Positions 12,834 through 20,486 of a DNA stretch of 20,486 bases are shown piece after piece. Within the stretch, counting starts at the first letter, position 1; each line of letters opens with the position of its first letter. The notes under the pieces were generated by a model that made no database searches, was not told the origin of the DNA, and worked only from the letters and a program-made list of their open reading frames with translations. The stretch is taken from positions 1-20,486 of the IMG/VR virus record IMGVR_UViG_3300025889_001185; one strand, 5' to 3'. The DNA comes from a virus. The translations under genes were made by a program, and so were the position numbers.

Positions 12834-13429
12834 CAATATTCGCTTTTCCAAACATTACTCCAACATCCAATTCGTTTGAGCTTGTGACGAATACAAAGAC
12901 GTTCAGGTCTCCGCTGACTAACTCTGTTCAAACGTCAAGCAGGAAAGGCTCGCTCTGGTCAATCGGTATGACTTTTGAGAATTTGAGTGGAGATCAAAGA
13001 GCTGAAATGCAGGCTTTTATTGTCAAGCTGAACGGGCAAGAGCATCGATTTAGAGTTCAAGATCATTCTTTTGTGCGTCGAGGAGTTGGAACTGGAACAT
13101 TGACAGTTAACGGTGCTGGGCAAGGTGGTAGAGTGCTTGTTTGCACTACGACAGGGTTCAGTATTAATAATTATGTCAGGATCGGAGACTATATAGAATT
13201 CAATAACGAGCTGCATATGGTCGTTGCTGACGCAAATTCAGATGGTGCTGGGAACATTTCAATTGAGATTGCGCCGCCAATTCGCAAGCCAACGATAGAT
13301 AATGATTCAATTAGTTATGCGGCACCAGTGAAAGGCGTTTTCATGCTTTCTTCAAAATCAGGATGGTCAACAAATGTTAGTTTGTTGTCTTCATTTTCAA
13401 TTGAAGCTGTTGAGGATGTATTGGCATGA
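12830..13429 (+). CDS. Minor tail protein, distal tail-like (gpM position)
   Basis: This 199-aa protein is read from GTG at 12830, which overlaps the tape measure TGA and has GGAGAAG upstream. It begins TIFAFPNITPTSNSFELVTN and shows SLWSIGMTFENLSGDQRAEM and QAFIVKLNGQEHRFRVQDHS, a beta-rich plan that I recall for a phage tail protein just after the tape measure, often called distal tail or minor tail. It would join the tube to the tip. A Gly-rich GTGTLTVNGAGQGGR links two halves. ATGA couples it to the next gene. Confidence 0.6.
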   Translation: MTIFAFPNITPTSNSFELVTNTKTFRSPLTNSVQTSSRKGSLWSIGMTFENLSGDQRAEMQAFIVKLNGQEHRFRVQDHSFVRRGVGTGTLTVNGAGQGGRVLVCTTTGFSINNYVRIGDYIEFNNELHMVVADANSDGAGNISIEIAPPIRKPTIDNDSISYAAPVKGVFMLSSKSGWSTNVSLLSSFSIEAVEDVLA

Positions 13430-14061
13430 GTAGAGCGTTTGGTGCAGAAAGTGCAGCGGCTTTCATTCAGCCGAATGTTTCGATTATCACTTTTGTGATG
13501 ATGGATTTCACAACTGGAATAGTGCGAACTCATAATGGTATTGGCACATATACTTGGGGCGGCGAGGAATGGATTGGCGTTGGATCTCTTGGCGCAGTAT
13601 CCCAGTTCGAGGAGGGCGCTGATGTATCTCCATATGGCATAACATTGAGCATTTCAGGCTTGGATTCGACAGTTTCTGGCGAGGCATTAAATCATGATTA
13701 TTTCATGCGTCCAATAGAAATTTACATTGGAGCCTTATCAGCAGATGATGAGCTGCTAAACAATCCTTTGCCAATTTGGTCTGGGCATATGGATGTTATG
13801 ACTTTAACGGCTGGCACTGAAAATGATACAATTACAATTAAATGCGAGTCAGAACTTGCGGCTTTTGATAGGTCTTCAAATTTAAAATATACAACTCAAT
13901 CGCAGCAAAAATTTTATCCTGGAGATTTGTTTTTTGAGTTTTTGCCAAAGATCGAAGGAGCCAAAATTCGATGGCGTGATAAAACATCAGATTCAATTGC
14001 TGGAACTCCTAGGGCAACAATAGTTGATGGTATTGGAGCTAAGGCAGGAAGTGGTCGATAG
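13426..14061 (+). CDS. Tail tip / baseplate hub protein (gpL position)
   Basis: This 211-aa protein has VSIITFVMMDFTTGIVRTHN, then GIGTYTWGGEEWIGVGSLGA, FEEGADVSPYGITLSISGLD and SGHMDVMTLTAGTENDTITI. The 'DF-x-x-G...R...G-x-G...W-x-G-x-x-W-x-G-x-G' start is what I recall from DUF2163-like hub proteins, and a peptidase-like gene then J follow, as with lambda L, K, J. It ends with TAG 14059-14061 and overlaps the following gene. It is shorter than some hub proteins, with no iron-sulphur Cys cluster of the lambda gpL sort visible. Confidence 0.65.
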   Translation: MSRAFGAESAAAFIQPNVSIITFVMMDFTTGIVRTHNGIGTYTWGGEEWIGVGSLGAVSQFEEGADVSPYGITLSISGLDSTVSGEALNHDYFMRPIEIYIGALSADDELLNNPLPIWSGHMDVMTLTAGTENDTITIKCESELAAFDRSSNLKYTTQSQQKFYPGDLFFEFLPKIEGAKIRWRDKTSDSIAGTPRATIVDGIGAKAGSGR

Positions 14062-14443
14062 AAGAAAACAAACTATACAAGCATTAAACGCTTGGAAGAG
14101 AAGGCGATTTGATTATGGAGATGCTGATTGCTGTCAATTTGTTGCTCATGTTGTAAAACATATTGGCGGCAAAGACTACGCAGAGGGATTTGCATATAAC
14201 AGTGAGTCTGAAGCAGGCTTATTGATATCCAAATTTGGCAGTTTAAAAGAATTGATTACAAGCGTCCTTGGCGAACCATCTGATAACTTGCTTGATGGCG
14301 ATCCTGTAATTAGTTTTTTCCCTGTTACCGGCGAAACAATGGGCATTAAATTAGGCGATAAAGTTGTTTGCTTGACCGAAAAAGGACTAATAAAATTGTC
14401 AAATAATTATCAGATTTGTGGGTGGTCTATATGCCACCAATAG
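14051..14443 (+). CDS. NlpC/P60-like tail peptidase relative (gpK position)
   Basis: This 130-aa protein is read from GTG at 14051, where AAGG stands 6 bases upstream; ATG 14027 would add 8 residues. RFDYGDADCCQFVAHVVKHI (about 18-37) fits the active-site Cys region of NlpC/P60-like proteins of the DUF6950 sort. These sit before J in many phages and probably open peptidoglycan during entry or tail assembly. The later part, MGIKLGDKVVCLTEKGLIKL followed by a CGWSI end, is where a catalytic His would be expected, but I see none. So activity is not certain. It overlaps the hub gene by 11 bases and the J-like gene by 13. Confidence 0.65.
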   Translation: MVDRRKQTIQALNAWKRRRFDYGDADCCQFVAHVVKHIGGKDYAEGFAYNSESEAGLLISKFGSLKELITSVLGEPSDNLLDGDPVISFFPVTGETMGIKLGDKVVCLTEKGLIKLSNNYQICGWSICHQ

Positions 14444-17400
14444 TTGCATTTGGAGCGGCCGTCGTTGGCACTGGAATCTTAGGTGTTGGTGTATTTTCAA
14501 CGGCAACACTTTTCGTAATCGGTGCTACAGCAACGGCACTTTTGGTTGGCGCTGGAGCATTAGCTTTTAAGGCGATGATACCGAAGATAAATTACGATCA
14601 GCCAGATAATGATAAAAGCCGTCAAACTACTGTTAGAAGCACAATAGAGCCGCAGAAAATAATATATGGCGAAACCCTTGTTTCTGGGCCTATAACTTTT
14701 GTTGGTGTCAGTGGTCCACAAAATCGAGTAATGCATCATGTTATTGCATTGGCTGGCCATGAAGTTAATGCTATAACTGATATTTGGCTAGACGATCAAA
14801 TAATTCAAAATTCTACAATCAATGGCTTTGGCAATGTAACTAGCGGAACATTTGCTGACATTGTTAGGATAACAAAATATCTTGGGACTGAAACGCAAGC
14901 TGCTGATCCAACTTTACGAACTGAGTTTCCGTTGGGATATACAACGGCTCATCAAGGCAAGGGCATAGCTTATATCCACACTGAATTTACGCTAACCGAT
15001 GATAGCCAAGAGGTTTGGGACAAGTATTCACCAAGCAATATCAAAGCTGTTGTTCAAGGCCGCAAGATTTACGATCCAAGATTAGATCTATTTCCTGGAG
15101 GTCCAAGCGCCAATCCAGCCTCTATAGTTTATTCAAGCAATCCTGCTCTCGCCGTTGCAGACTATTTGATGAATGCCAGATTTGGAATGGGAATCAATCA
15201 AGCAAAAATTGATTGGGACGCAGTAGAAATTGCCGCAAATGCCTGTGATGTTTTAGTTGATGTACCTGGAGGGCAGGAAAAACGATTTACTGCTAATGGT
15301 GTTTTGTTTGCCACGGATAATCACAATGCAAGCATCAGTAAATTATTGAGCGCCATGAATGGGAAGTTAATCTATTCAAGCGGAACTTATTACATAAAAG
15401 CTGGCATATTTGAGGAGGCAACAGAAACATTAAATGAAACAGATTTATCTGGGTCAATAACAGTAAAAACTTCTGTAGAGCGTTCAGAAAGATTTAACAC
15501 TGTGGGCGGTTTATTTATAGATCCACGACAATTATACAAAAGCAGCGAATTTCCAAAGGTAACTATTACATCAGCTCTTTTGAGAGATAACAGCGAAGTA
15601 TTAGAGCAAGAAATTGAGCTTCCATTTACGAATTCATCATATATGGCGCAACGTCTTGCCCATAAGATGATTCAAATAAGCGATCAGCAAAAAGTTGTGA
15701 ATTTTCCAGCTAATCTTGCAGGGTTGCGAGTTGCAGTTGGTGATCGCGTCACGGTATCAATAGAAGAGCTGAACTGGTCAAACAAGGTCTTCCAGTGCCT
15801 TGGCTGGTCGTTTAATAACGGCGGCGATGATGGCGTAATGCTGACATTGCAAGAGGATGATGCTGGCTCATACGCTGATATGAGCGTTCCTGAGTATTCT
15901 ACAGTTTCGGCAGACGGCGTGATTGCAGAAGGATTTGCTGGCATTCCAGATCCGCAAAATTTAACAGCGGTTGGGGATATCAGTGGCATAGAGCTAAATT
16001 GTATCGCTCCTCAGAACACTGGTTTATTTGATGCGCTAGTCTATTATGCTTCTCCAACCTCCAACTGGTCTGGCGCTGTAGAAATCGGTCGAGGCTTGAT
16101 GACCACGTTTTTTCATTCTGCCGCGACAACAAACGATCCTATAGGCGTTGGTGATCAAAGATGGTATTGGGTCAGAGCCGTCAGCAGCGGTCTATTTAGT
16201 GACAGAAATCCAGATAATGATGTTTCAAACATCACTGCAATCGTTGCAGGCAATAAGCCAGATTACACAGACATCATTGATGACACGCCAGCTCAAGCAG
16301 CGCCCAGCGCATTAACTCTGGTTGAAACAACAGTTTTAGGCAATGACGGCTCTGTTTTGCCAGCCGTTCAAATCAGTTGGACCGCAGCAAGCCCAGCAAC
16401 TTATGTCAATTTCTACGAGGTTCAATTTAAGCAAACAAGCCAGGGCGAAATTGACTATGGTCTGACCTCAGATCCATATACTGCGATTATCAATTACGGT
16501 TCTGTCGCAGACGCTACAACGCTTGAACTTAATTATGGCAGTGTCAATGAGGCGGTAGTCGGCGGTGGCGGTGCTTATTCGTCTGTAAATGTTTATGGCA
16601 CAACGACAACAATTTCTGGCATGAAGGAGCTGGAAGAGTTCACGTTCAGAGTCAGAGCTGTGACGCTGACAAACAAAACATCCGAATTCGTCACTGCAAG
16701 TTTAACCCTGCAAGGCGACCAAACGCCGCCAGCATTGCCATCGACTGTAACGGCTACACCTGGTATTCAGCAAATCAAGCTGAACTGGGAGAATCCATCA
16801 GATTCAGATTTGGCGTTTATCGAGATATTTGAAAACACGACCAATAATCAATCTACGTCAACGCTGATTGTGCAAACGCTGGCTGATCAACATACGATTA
16901 CCAGTCTGCCAAATCAGGCGACGAGATATTATTGGTTAAGATCTGCTGATAGATCTGGCAATCGGTCATCGTTCACTTCAGCGGTCTCTGCGACTACTTC
17001 ATTGATCAGCCTAAATGATTTTAATCAAAGCGTTCTTGATGAGTTCGCTGCTGGCGATGCGTTTGGTGTTCAACCTGTATCGACGTTAAGCGGCGTTGTA
17101 GGCGATCATATTGGCCAGATTAAACTGTTAACCACTACGAACACTCTATACGTTTGGAATGGCACAGAATGGACTACAGAGCTTTTCACGGCATCCAATG
17201 TTGATCCTGGCGCTATAACTGCGGCATCATTTGCTGCTGGCGTGGAGCCTATTTCAGCGGTAAGCAGCCTGCCTTCGCCGGTCGGTTATACAGGGCCAAA
17301 GGTCGTATTTTTAACGACTGACGCAAAGTTATACAGGTATAACTCAGCAGTTCCTGAATTTACAACTCTGATCAATACAACCGATTTGAATGGAACGCTT

Positions 17401-18900
17401 GGCGAAAATCTATTCAGCGATACATTGCGCCCAATCGAACGAGTCAACACTTTGCCAACGACCAATCTGGTCACTGGTCGAGTTGTCATGCTTACAACCG
17501 ATTCAAAACTGTATAGGTACACTGGATCGCAATGGACAAGCGCAATTGCTGCTGCTGACCTATCTGATCAACTAAACTTGGCAACGCAAGCATCAGGATT
17601 ATTGCCGGTTGCGAACGCATCACCAGGATTGGTGAATAGTAACGTCACCATCAATGCAAACGGAACGCTTTCTGGTGCTGGCGCTGGACAGGCCACACTT
17701 GGCGGGTTAGGTGCTGGGCAAGTAGCGACTCTTGACGTAATCACTGAGACATATATTGGCGATAACGCAATTTCGACCGCTAAGATTCAGGCCAATGCGA
17801 TCACCGCAAATGAAATCTTGGCCGGTCAAATAACGGCTGCAAAATTAGCTGTTGGCTCAGTAACGGCGAATGCTATTGCTGCAAACTCAATCACCACTGC
17901 TGCACTGCAAGCTGGGTCGGTAGTAGCTGATTCATTAGCAGTTGGTGCTGTTGTAGCGGATAAGATTTCAGCAAATGCTGTGACCGTCACGAAGCTGGCA
18001 GCTAACTCTGTCAATGCCGATAAAATTATCGCAGGAAGTATTACCGCTTCTAAACTAAATGTATCGGAGATATTTGCAGATAGTGCGGTTATTGGCTCGA
18101 TTCAAGCAAACTCAATCACAACATCAGCAATAGTTTCAACAATAGGCGCTTTTGAATTTATTACCGCGAGCAATATAGTTGGCGGGACAATTGTAGCGTC
18201 CAAACTAAATATCGATGAGATTTTTGCTAATTCTATTGTTCTTCAGAAAACAGCCGCAGCCGCACCAGTGCAAAGCGTTGCTGGCGCTACAGGAGCAGTA
18301 AGTGCAGCAACAATCATTACTGCTGGAAACCTGGTTGTTCAGGGCGAAATTAGTGATTTTATTACCGGCAGTGAAGTCAATCAAAACGTAACAAGCATCA
18401 GCGGTGGCGTAATAACGACTGGCACTATCAATGCTGATCGAATAAATATCGATGGAATTACATTGGACACTAATGCTCTTGGGCAGTTGATAATCCATAA
18501 TAATGGCGTTGGAACAGCACAAATAGCTCCAGATGCAATCACATCAGATAAAATTGAAGAAAACGCAATTGTTTTTTCTCAAGGTGACATTGCGGTTATA
18601 TACAATTGGGACGGCACAAATCACAGTCCAAGCGCAGATTATATTGATGTTCCGGTTATTTTTACTAATGTCGTCGGTAATTCTATTGCTGGCGTGACAA
18701 CGGTAAGAATAACTTGGGTTAGCAGCACACAATTGACTGGCGCTGAATTTGGAACAAACGCCTTCACTACTGTTGCGTTAAACGATGGAGGCGGCACAAC
18801 TGATGGTTATGTCAGAATGAAAGTCCAGCATACAGCATCTGGCGTTTCGACTTATGTTTCTGGAACTATTTTGGCGTCAGGAGGGAGCGGAGGCAAATGA
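14431..18900 (+). CDS. Tail tip attachment protein (gpJ-like)
   Basis: This very long tail-tip protein probably recognises the host receptor. From ATG 14431 it is 1489 aa; TTG 14416 would add five. The first ~45 residues are hydrophobic (VAFGAAVVGTGILGVGVF...), with a gpI-like look. The J core follows, including SRQTTVRSTIEPQKIIYGET, IVYSSNPALAVADYLMNARF and GMGINQAKIDWDAV. Fibronectin-type segments (around 16300-17000) come next, the first holding a doubled INYGSV/LNYGSV insert. Three related ~55-residue repeats (17062-17574) follow, then ten decapeptide repeats (17758-18057). The last part (DRINIDGITLDTNALGQLII, IAPDAITSDKIEENAI) resembles the C-terminal region of J proteins. Lambda J is 1132 aa, so the extra length is the repeat region. 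Confidence 0.9.
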   Translation: MPPIVAFGAAVVGTGILGVGVFSTATLFVIGATATALLVGAGALAFKAMIPKINYDQPDNDKSRQTTVRSTIEPQKIIYGETLVSGPITFVGVSGPQNRVMHHVIALAGHEVNAITDIWLDDQIIQNSTINGFGNVTSGTFADIVRITKYLGTETQAADPTLRTEFPLGYTTAHQGKGIAYIHTEFTLTDDSQEVWDKYSPSNIKAVVQGRKIYDPRLDLFPGGPSANPASIVYSSNPALAVADYLMNARFGMGINQAKIDWDAVEIAANACDVLVDVPGGQEKRFTANGVLFATDNHNASISKLLSAMNGKLIYSSGTYYIKAGIFEEATETLNETDLSGSITVKTSVERSERFNTVGGLFIDPRQLYKSSEFPKVTITSALLRDNSEVLEQEIELPFTNSSYMAQRLAHKMIQISDQQKVVNFPANLAGLRVAVGDRVTVSIEELNWSNKVFQCLGWSFNNGGDDGVMLTLQEDDAGSYADMSVPEYSTVSADGVIAEGFAGIPDPQNLTAVGDISGIELNCIAPQNTGLFDALVYYASPTSNWSGAVEIGRGLMTTFFHSAATTNDPIGVGDQRWYWVRAVSSGLFSDRNPDNDVSNITAIVAGNKPDYTDIIDDTPAQAAPSALTLVETTVLGNDGSVLPAVQISWTAASPATYVNFYEVQFKQTSQGEIDYGLTSDPYTAIINYGSVADATTLELNYGSVNEAVVGGGGAYSSVNVYGTTTTISGMKELEEFTFRVRAVTLTNKTSEFVTASLTLQGDQTPPALPSTVTATPGIQQIKLNWENPSDSDLAFIEIFENTTNNQSTSTLIVQTLADQHTITSLPNQATRYYWLRSADRSGNRSSFTSAVSATTSLISLNDFNQSVLDEFAAGDAFGVQPVSTLSGVVGDHIGQIKLLTTTNTLYVWNGTEWTTELFTASNVDPGAITAASFAAGVEPISAVSSLPSPVGYTGPKVVFLTTDAKLYRYNSAVPEFTTLINTTDLNGTLGENLFSDTLRPIERVNTLPTTNLVTGRVVMLTTDSKLYRYTGSQWTSAIAAADLSDQLNLATQASGLLPVANASPGLVNSNVTINANGTLSGAGAGQATLGGLGAGQVATLDVITETYIGDNAISTAKIQANAITANEILAGQITAAKLAVGSVTANAIAANSITTAALQAGSVVADSLAVGAVVADKISANAVTVTKLAANSVNADKIIAGSITASKLNVSEIFADSAVIGSIQANSITTSAIVSTIGAFEFITASNIVGGTIVASKLNIDEIFANSIVLQKTAAAAPVQSVAGATGAVSAATIITAGNLVVQGEISDFITGSEVNQNVTSISGGVITTGTINADRINIDGITLDTNALGQLIIHNNGVGTAQIAPDAITSDKIEENAIVFSQGDIAVIYNWDGTNHSPSADYIDVPVIFTNVVGNSIAGVTTVRITWVSSTQLTGAEFGTNAFTTVALNDGGGTTDGYVRMKVQHTASGVSTYVSGTILASGGSGGK
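17062..17574 (+). repeat. Three ~55-residue repeats within J-like protein
   Basis: Units at 17062-17235, 17236-17418 and 17419-17574 each run 'P-(V/I)...L...G-x-(I/V)-(K/V)-x-LTT-x-x-x-LY-x-(W/Y)...W/F-T'. Examples are GQIKLLTTTNTLYVWNGTEW, GPKVVFLTTDAKLYRYNSAV and GRVVMLTTDSKLYRYTGSQW. They are diverged at DNA level, so they are old duplications. I take them for small beta domains before the fibrous tail end. Confidence 0.65.
17758..18057 (+). repeat. Ten decapeptide repeats (30-base period) in J-like protein
   Basis: Exactly ten units of 10 residues, such as QANAITANEI, LAGQITAAKL, AANSITTAAL, SANAVTVTKL and IAGSITASKL. The consensus is x-A-x-S-(I/V)-T-A-x-K-(L/I). DNA copies differ, so the repeat is held by protein structure. 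The regular hydrophobic positions suggest a trimeric beta-helix or a mixed beta/coiled stalk. Related 'ASKLN-(V/I)-x-EIFA-(D/N)-S' units continue until about 18240. Confidence 0.8.
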
Positions 18901-19547
18901 AAATCGAATGTATTATGCAGGGCAATAGACTTGGATGGACTGCAAAACCAATTCAATTTAGAGATTTATTTGATTTCCATGAAACGATGGAAGATTGGCC
19001 AAAAGATCATGAGGGCAATTTTACGTTATCTCGATCAACATTGGTGGTAAATAAGCATGTTGTTCACAGTCGATCAATAAAAGCGCCATTAACTGAACAA
19101 TGTTTATTTAATGGAACTTGGGCAGTTAGAAATGCTGATGGAGAATGGATAGGTTATTGGCGCGACAAGATTAAGGGAAAATCAGTTCATACTGGTCAAA
19201 CGGCAATCCATCCCAACCATAGAGGAAAAGGCTATTTGCGAACATTTATGCACATGCAAGCATATCTTGCTTTTTATGTTTACAATTGCGAAAACTGGTC
19301 ATTTGAAGTAATGGATGAAAATCCAGCTTTAATGGTAAAAATTGATCGACATTGGGATGGCGGGAAAGATCAAAAAATTGCAGAGAGAAAAGGCTCAACT
19401 GGAGCTAATGTAGTAAAATTCACACAAAGCAGAGAAGATCAAATAGCGCGATATGGAACGGCCAAGCACAGCCAAGATATCGCTGATGGGCTGGTTATGA
19501 CACCTGATTACCCAGGATATATTAACGTGTTTCAATTCACTAATTAG
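18897..19547 (+). CDS. GNAT-like N-acetyltransferase in the tail operon
   Basis: This 216-aa protein would move an acetyl group from acetyl-CoA to an amine. The acetyl-CoA loop is clear: QTAIHPNHRGKGYLRTFMHM with Arg109-Gly-Lys-Gly112, preceded by a beta strand (EWIGYWRDKIKGKS) and followed by the helix LRTFMHMQAYLAFYV. FEVMDENPALMVKIDRHWD then resembles the GNAT region with 'N-x-x-x-x-x-x-(Y/F)', although Leu and Met stand where Tyr is common. The substrate is unknown. It is coupled to the J-like gene (ATGA overlap; GGAGG upstream) and precedes a fibre gene. A role in modifying the fibre or a host-surface molecule is possible; an effector is also possible. Confidence 0.65.
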   Translation: MKIECIMQGNRLGWTAKPIQFRDLFDFHETMEDWPKDHEGNFTLSRSTLVVNKHVVHSRSIKAPLTEQCLFNGTWAVRNADGEWIGYWRDKIKGKSVHTGQTAIHPNHRGKGYLRTFMHMQAYLAFYVYNCENWSFEVMDENPALMVKIDRHWDGGKDQKIAERKGSTGANVVKFTQSREDQIARYGTAKHSQDIADGLVMTPDYPGYINVFQFTN

Positions 19548-19558
19548 CGGATAAAAAA

Positions 19559-20486
19559 ATGGCAACTCAATTACAGATTAGGCGAGGCACCGCCGCTCAG
19601 GTAGCCGCATTCACTGGCGCTGAAGGTGAGATTGTATATAACAGCACAACAGACTCTATCCATACAAATGACGGCGCTACAGTAGGCGGTTTTGAGCTTG
19701 CCAGGGTCGATGGGTCAAACTGGAACATCAGCAACAATGTGGCATTTACAACCATCAGCGCATCAGGCGAGATAGCAGCCAACGGCGGCATAGCATTGGG
19801 CGACAATGACAAGGCTACTTTTGGCAGTGGTGATGACCTACAGATTTATCATGATGGTGATTCTAGTTATATATCGCATAACACAGCAGGTACAGACCTT
19901 GTTATAGAAGCTACAAGCCCAGGAGACGATGTTATTGTTAGGGCGGCTGATGATTTAAATTTTAGAGTTAATGGAAACGAAAACGCTATTGTTGCTGTAG
20001 GTGGTGGCGCAACTACACTTTACAATAGTAACTCAGCCAAACTATCCACCACAGCCACAGGTATAGACGTTACTGGTACAGCCACGATGGATAGATTGGG
20101 CTTGGGGGTTGCGGCACACGCTTCAGCGGCACTATTTATAGATACTACCGCCCAGCACATCCGACTTGCTAATGGCTCAGAACTTGGAGTTATAGAATTA
20201 GATTCTGATGGCAAGTTAAACATTTGGGCGCATGGCGATGGCGAAACTATCAATTTGAAGACTGGTAGTGGTGCAGGCACTGATGTTTTAAGCGTAGTCG
20301 GCAGCAATGTGGGTATTGGTAAAGCGCCAGCAACCGCCCTTGATGTAAATGGAACAATTACGGCTGATGGGCTTGTTGTTGATGGAACTAATGGTGCTTA
20401 CACAGTATCCACAAGTGGTAATGACTTTTACTATGGTCGTGATGGGGCTAACTATCACATAGCAAACACTGCTAACGGTGCTTTTA
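19559..20486 (+). CDS. Tail fibre protein, 3' end cut by the window
   Basis: A frame opens at ATG 19559 and stays open to the window end, at least 309 codons. It begins ATQLQIRRGTAAQVAAFTGA and EGEIVYNSTTDSIHTNDGAT, which I recall as the start of fibres in marine and cyanobacterial phages. ALGDNDKATFGSGDDLQIYH, DGDSSYISHN and later VGSNVGIGKAPATALDVNGT follow; such segments occur repeatedly in long fibre or spike proteins, ending in a chaperone domain in some. Only weak ribosome signal (CGGA) precedes the ATG, 12 bases after the GNAT-like gene stop, so coupled expression is likely. The receptor-binding end is outside the window. Confidence 0.85.
   Translation, partial: MATQLQIRRGTAAQVAAFTGAEGEIVYNSTTDSIHTNDGATVGGFELARVDGSNWNISNNVAFTTISASGEIAANGGIALGDNDKATFGSGDDLQIYHDGDSSYISHNTAGTDLVIEATSPGDDVIVRAADDLNFRVNGNENAIVAVGGGATTLYNSNSAKLSTTATGIDVTGTATMDRLGLGVAAHASAALFIDTTAQHIRLANGSELGVIELDSDGKLNIWAHGDGETINLKTGSGAGTDVLSVVGSNVGIGKAPATALDVNGTITADGLVVDGTNGAYTVSTSGNDFYYGRDGANYHIANTANGAF

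Noticed and set aside
15684-18732. Several - strand open frames within the J-like gene
   Set aside because: They are shadows of regular codon use and repeats in J; none has a motif or a start signal.
19597-20307. Two - strand frames opposite the last gene
   Set aside because: The + strand frame is open for the full 928 bases with fibre motifs; the antisense frames mirror its Ala/Ser/Val-rich repeats.
1-20486. tRNA genes, CRISPR arrays, insertion sequences
   Set aside because: I saw no cloverleaf-like segment, no evenly spaced identical repeats with unique spacers, and no transposase frame. Reading by eye could miss a diverged tRNA.

Overview
This window is the left part of a lambda-like long-tailed phage or prophage (siphovirus type). 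From about 2.4 kb onward the + strand follows the lambda packaging, head and tail gene order: small terminase, large terminase, a gpW-like connector, portal, protease and capsid, head-tail joining proteins, tail tube, G/GT chaperone, tape measure, three tail-tip proteins, the J-type tip protein, and the start of a tail fibre. The long-range style suggests a Gram-negative, probably aquatic, host: the final fibre has the 'RRG...GAEGEIVYN' start and 'DLQIYHDGDSSYIS' repeats that I associate with marine phage fibres. I cannot name the host. No integrase, repressor or lysis gene is in the window, so lysogeny cannot be judged.

Positions 1-2305 hold a leftward (- strand) accessory operon with tightly joined or overlapping genes. 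In order of transcription these are a 74-aa protein, a 75-aa Cys-rich protein, a 58-aa protein, a C5-cytosine DNA methyltransferase, a 50-aa Cys-containing protein, and a helix-turn-helix-like protein that may start at ATT. The methyltransferase gene is unusual. A second frame stays open through nearly its whole length and carries its own protein-like motifs (repeated W-x-T-P and LNPDWVEWLMG), so the DNA looks dual-coding. The stretch is also visibly richer in G+C than the genes around it. A 69-base divergent intergenic region (2306-2374) separates this operon from the rightward one.

Positions 2375-8832 hold packaging and head genes. Two points stand out. One is the prohead protease fused in frame to the major capsid protein, with a good internal ribosome site that could also yield free capsid protein. 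The other is a possible 42-residue membrane protein that bridges the portal and protease genes. A G/C-rich hairpin follows the capsid gene and may adjust expression downstream.

Positions 8877-20486 hold the head-tail junction and tail genes, mostly joined by ATGA, TAATG or GTGA overlaps, which implies coupled translation. The tail chaperone pair shows a textbook A_AAA_AAC slippery site with a T-like domain in the -1 frame. The J-type protein is long and ends in an array of ten decapeptide repeats. It is followed by a GNAT-like acetyltransferase, an unusual member of a tail operon, and then by a fibre gene cut by the window end. No tRNA, CRISPR array or insertion sequence was recognised.
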